A stretch of 14,299 nt of DNA from JANOYJ01 sp031373225. Lineage in GTDB: Bacteria; Pseudomonadota; Alphaproteobacteria; Rhizobiales; Rhizobiaceae. Both the position numbers and the translations under genes were made by a program. The first letter of the stretch is position 1. Each line of letters opens with the position of its first letter. The notes below the pieces were generated by a model. The model was not told the origin of the DNA. It searched no databases and was given only the letters and a program-made list of their open reading frames with translations. Positions 12,235 to 14,299 of the stretch are shown here, in pieces. Location of the stretch: the NCBI GenBank assembly GCA_031373225.1, contig JANMMM010000254.1, positions 1 to 14,299 on the forward strand. Direction: 5' to 3'.

Positions 12235-13991
12235 TGGCTGACACACCCATGTCCGACCCGATATTGAGCCTTGAGCATGTGTCGATGAAATTCGGCGGCC
12301 TTGTCGCCGTCAACGACCTGTCCTTTCAGGCGCAGCGCGGCGAGATCACCGCTCTGATCGGCCCGAACGGCGCCGGCAAAACCACCGTGTTCAACTGTAT
12401 CACCGGCTTCTACAAGCCGACTGAAGGCATGATGACGCTGAAGCGCAAGAATGGGGAAACCTATCTTCTGGAGCGCATGCAGGATTTCGTCGTCACCAAA
12501 AAGGCAAAAGTGGCGCGCACGTTCCAAAACATCCGCCTGTTCTCCGGCATGACCGTGCTCGAAAACCTGCTGGTCGCGCAGCACAATGGCTTGATGAAAG
12601 CGTCGGGCTACACAATCCTCGGCCTGCTTGGCTTTCCGACCTACAAAAACGCCGAGCGCGCTTCGATTGAAAAAGCGCGGCGCTGGATCGACAAGATCGG
12701 CCTGATGGCCCGCGCCGACGATCCGGCGGGCGATCTGCCCTATGGCGCGCAGCGGCGGCTTGAGATCGCCCGCGCCATGTGCACCGATCCGGAGCTTCTG
12801 TGCCTTGACGAGCCCGCAGCGGGCCTCAATCCGAAAGAGTCGGGCGAATTGAACGCCTTACTGCGCTCGATCCGCGACGAGACCGGCACGTCGATCCTTC
12901 TGATCGAGCACGACATGTCCGTCGTTATGGGCATTTCCGACCATGTGGTCGTGCTCGAATATGGCACCAAAATCTCCGACGGAGCGCCTGCCTTTGTGCG
13001 CAACGATCCGAAGGTCATCGCCGCCTATCTGGGCGTGGATGATGAGGAAGTCGGCGAAGTGCTGGCCTCGGTCGGCGACGAGCAGATTCTGAACCGGTTT
13101 GACGGCGGGCCAGACGCCGCGCATGGCCCCGGCGCATCGGCGTCGATGCTGGCGGGGCCTATCGTTGACACAGTTGGCCACAGCAACCGGAGGGGCGAGA
13201 CAGTCACGGTCTCTCCCGGCGCGTCGAAGGCGGCGCGGGTTGGGATCGCTAAGGCCAAGATTCCGGCAAAGACCGCTGTAAAGCCCCCGGTCAAACCGGC
13301 GGCCAAGGCCGTCAGCAAGTCACCCGTTTCCAAACCGGCGGCGGCGAAACCCGCAGTCAAAGCGGCGGCCGTTGTGGCCAAGCCCGCCCCTGCGGCTGTT
13401 TCGGACAATCTCCTTCTCATCAAAGGCATTGGCCCGGTCAATGACCGCAAGCTGCGCGCGCACGGCATCACCAGCTTCGCGCAGATCGCCGGGTGGAAGA
13501 AGGCGGACATTGTCTCAGTCGAGAAATATCTCGAATTCGACGGGCGCATTGCGCGGGAAGACTGGATGGGGCAGGCAAGGGCGCTTGGAAAAGCCGCCAA
13601 AGCCAAGGCGGCGGCAAAACCGGCGGTGAAAGCCGCAGCTGTCAAGCCAGCGGCAGTGAAAGCAGCGCCGGCAAAAGCCGTTGCCGCGAGAGCAGTGTCT
13701 GCCAAGGCTCCGGTAAAGCCAAAGGCTGCGGCATCGGCCGCAAAAATGCCCGACGATCTTCTGATCATCAAAGGCATCGGCCCGGTTAATCTGCGCAAGC
13801 TGAACGCGCATGGCATCACCACGTTTGCCCAGATCGCGGCATGGAAAAAGGCGGACATCATCGCCGTCGAGAAATATCTCGAATTCGACGGGCGCATCGC
13901 GCGCGAGGATTGGATCGGCCAGGCGAAACAGTTTGCCAAGGGGATTGGCCTGCCGAAGCCCAAAGCCGCCAGAGCGGGAGGGCGTAAATGA
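12234..13991 (+). CDS. livG: ABC transporter ATPase LivG with a C-terminal tail carrying two helix-hairpin-helix modules
   Basis: The protein has 585 residues, about twice the usual LivG. Residues 1-280 are an intact LivG ATPase: Walker A GPNGAGKT (43-50), Q-loop TFQNIRLF, the LivG signature LPYGAQRRLEIARA, Walker B LLCLDEPAAGLNP, switch IEHDM and the LivG C-terminal AAYLGVDDEE. Then comes an acidic then Gly-rich stretch, a Lys/Ala/Pro-rich linker (about 340-389), module 1 (390-453), a second Lys/Ala-rich linker (454-504), module 2 (505-567) and a basic end. Each module reads LLLIKGIGPV or LLIIKGIGPV, GITxFAQIAxWKKADI, then YLEFDGRIAREDW. Modules of this kind occur as C-terminal additions on alphaproteobacterial NuoE and ribosomal protein L21 as I recall. 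The ATPase powers import in the cytoplasm; the tail's role is unknown. The ATG at 12234 follows GAGGGG and overlaps the livM stop. Confidence 0.93.
   Translation: MADTPMSDPILSLEHVSMKFGGLVAVNDLSFQAQRGEITALIGPNGAGKTTVFNCITGFYKPTEGMMTLKRKNGETYLLERMQDFVVTKKAKVARTFQNIRLFSGMTVLENLLVAQHNGLMKASGYTILGLLGFPTYKNAERASIEKARRWIDKIGLMARADDPAGDLPYGAQRRLEIARAMCTDPELLCLDEPAAGLNPKESGELNALLRSIRDETGTSILLIEHDMSVVMGISDHVVVLEYGTKISDGAPAFVRNDPKVIAAYLGVDDEEVGEVLASVGDEQILNRFDGGPDAAHGPGASASMLAGPIVDTVGHSNRRGETVTVSPGASKAARVGIAKAKIPAKTAVKPPVKPAAKAVSKSPVSKPAAAKPAVKAAAVVAKPAPAAVSDNLLLIKGIGPVNDRKLRAHGITSFAQIAGWKKADIVSVEKYLEFDGRIAREDWMGQARALGKAAKAKAAAKPAVKAAAVKPAAVKAAPAKAVAARAVSAKAPVKPKAAASAAKMPDDLLIIKGIGPVNLRKLNAHGITTFAQIAAWKKADIIAVEKYLEFDGRIAREDWIGQAKQFAKGIGLPKPKAARAGGRK
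13401..13934 (+). repeat. Tandem duplicated helix-hairpin-helix module inside livG
   Basis: Copies at 13401-13592 and 13746-13934 encode about 63 residues each; the repeat period is 348 bp (116 codons). A 32-base stretch is identical in both, 13518-13549 and 13866-13897, while codons elsewhere in the modules differ at many third positions. This suggests either duplication with diversification or local gene conversion. Confidence 0.85.
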
Positions 13992-14299
13992 TGGCGCAGG
14001 AACCGCTCTTAAAAATTCGCGGAGTTGAAACCTTTTATGGCAACATCCAGGCGCTGCGCGGCGTTGATCTGGATGTGAACGCCGGCGAAGTCGTCGCCTT
14101 GATCGGCGCGAACGGCGCGGGTAAGTCGACGCTGATGATGACGATCTGCGGCTCGCCGCATGCGCGGCGCGGCTCGGTGACGTTTGATGGATCAGACATC
14201 ACTCATATGCCGACGCATGAAATTGCGCGGCTGCGCATATCGCAGTCGCCCGAAGGACGGCGGATTTTCGCGCGCATGACCGTGCAGGAAAACCTGCAG
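13988..14299 (+). CDS. livF: ABC transporter ATPase LivF, N-terminal part (cut by window end)
   Basis: The first 104 codons are present. The frame shows the LivF opening KIRGVETFYGNIQALRGVDL, Walker A GANGAGKS, then THEIARLRISQSPEGRRIF and the Q-loop-region MTVQENL. LivF pairs with LivG as the second ATPase of the importer. The start ATG at 13988 overlaps the livG TGA by four bases with GGGAGG upstream; the second ATG at 13991 is also possible. Walker B and the signature motif lie beyond the window. Confidence 0.93.
   Translation, partial: MMAQEPLLKIRGVETFYGNIQALRGVDLDVNAGEVVALIGANGAGKSTLMMTICGSPHARRGSVTFDGSDITHMPTHEIARLRISQSPEGRRIFARMTVQENLQ

Noticed and set aside
13260..13740. Frameshift or fusion artefact joining livG to a separate DNA-binding gene
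   Set aside because: The frame is open throughout, there is no internal ribosome site before the modules, the linker composition is continuous, and livF begins with a normal overlap at the end of the long frame.
13025..13963. 312-codon open frame on the minus strand opposite the livG tail
   Set aside because: It is the shadow of the repetitive Lys/Ala/Pro-rich coding sequence; its own repeats come from the duplicated modules on the other strand.

Overview
The window is about 60% G+C and densely coded. Its gene content fits an alphaproteobacterium, probably Hyphomicrobiales (Rhizobiales): a G-rich/C-rich intergenic palindrome of the rhizobial type, a rhizobial-style hydroxyproline cluster, and a C-terminal helix-hairpin-helix module of a kind I know mainly from alphaproteobacterial proteins. 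I cannot name the genus.

Layout. 1-245: 3' end of a polysaccharide deacetylase gene. 255-2274 (minus strand): a LysR-type regulator followed by a D-arginine-dehydrogenase-like FAD enzyme, apparently one transcription unit. 2285-2399: a large inverted repeat in the divergent intergenic region. 2528-4024: mmsA, methylmalonate-semialdehyde dehydrogenase. 4025-5827: an island holding a 21-nt-arm inverted repeat, a terminator hairpin, and two toxin-antitoxin modules in tandem (DUF2384/Xre-RES, then FitA/VapB-VapC). 5835-6488 (minus strand): a GntR/FCD regulator, divergent from a three-gene set at 6551-9696 encoding a DapA-family deaminase, a DadA-like FAD dehydrogenase and a two-cysteine proline racemase-family epimerase. 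9939 to the window end: livH-livM-livG-livF of a branched-chain-amino-acid-type (HAAT) ABC importer, with livF cut by the window edge.

How the genes work together. The three enzymes match the bacterial trans-4-hydroxy-L-proline route: epimerisation to cis-4-hydroxy-D-proline, oxidation to 1-pyrroline-4-hydroxy-2-carboxylate, and deamination to 2-oxoglutarate semialdehyde. The last enzyme, 2-oxoglutarate semialdehyde dehydrogenase, is not in the window. The GntR gene faces this set across 62 bp holding two palindromes 11 bp apart that overlap promoter-like sequences on both strands. The liv genes follow after a 242-bp gap and may import a related amino acid, but no periplasmic binding protein is visible.

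Most unusual points. (1) LivG is 585 residues long, against roughly 250-290 usually. It carries a Lys/Ala/Pro-rich tail with two nearly identical helix-hairpin-helix modules. (2) The Xre-RES promoter carries five regularly arranged TTGCC/GGCAA half-sites, giving palindromes exactly 21 bp apart. (3) The D-arginine-dehydrogenase-like protein keeps the family's carboxylate-binding residues but has replaced the residues I recall as reading the arginine side chain. I found no CRISPR array, rRNA, tRNA or complete transposase gene.
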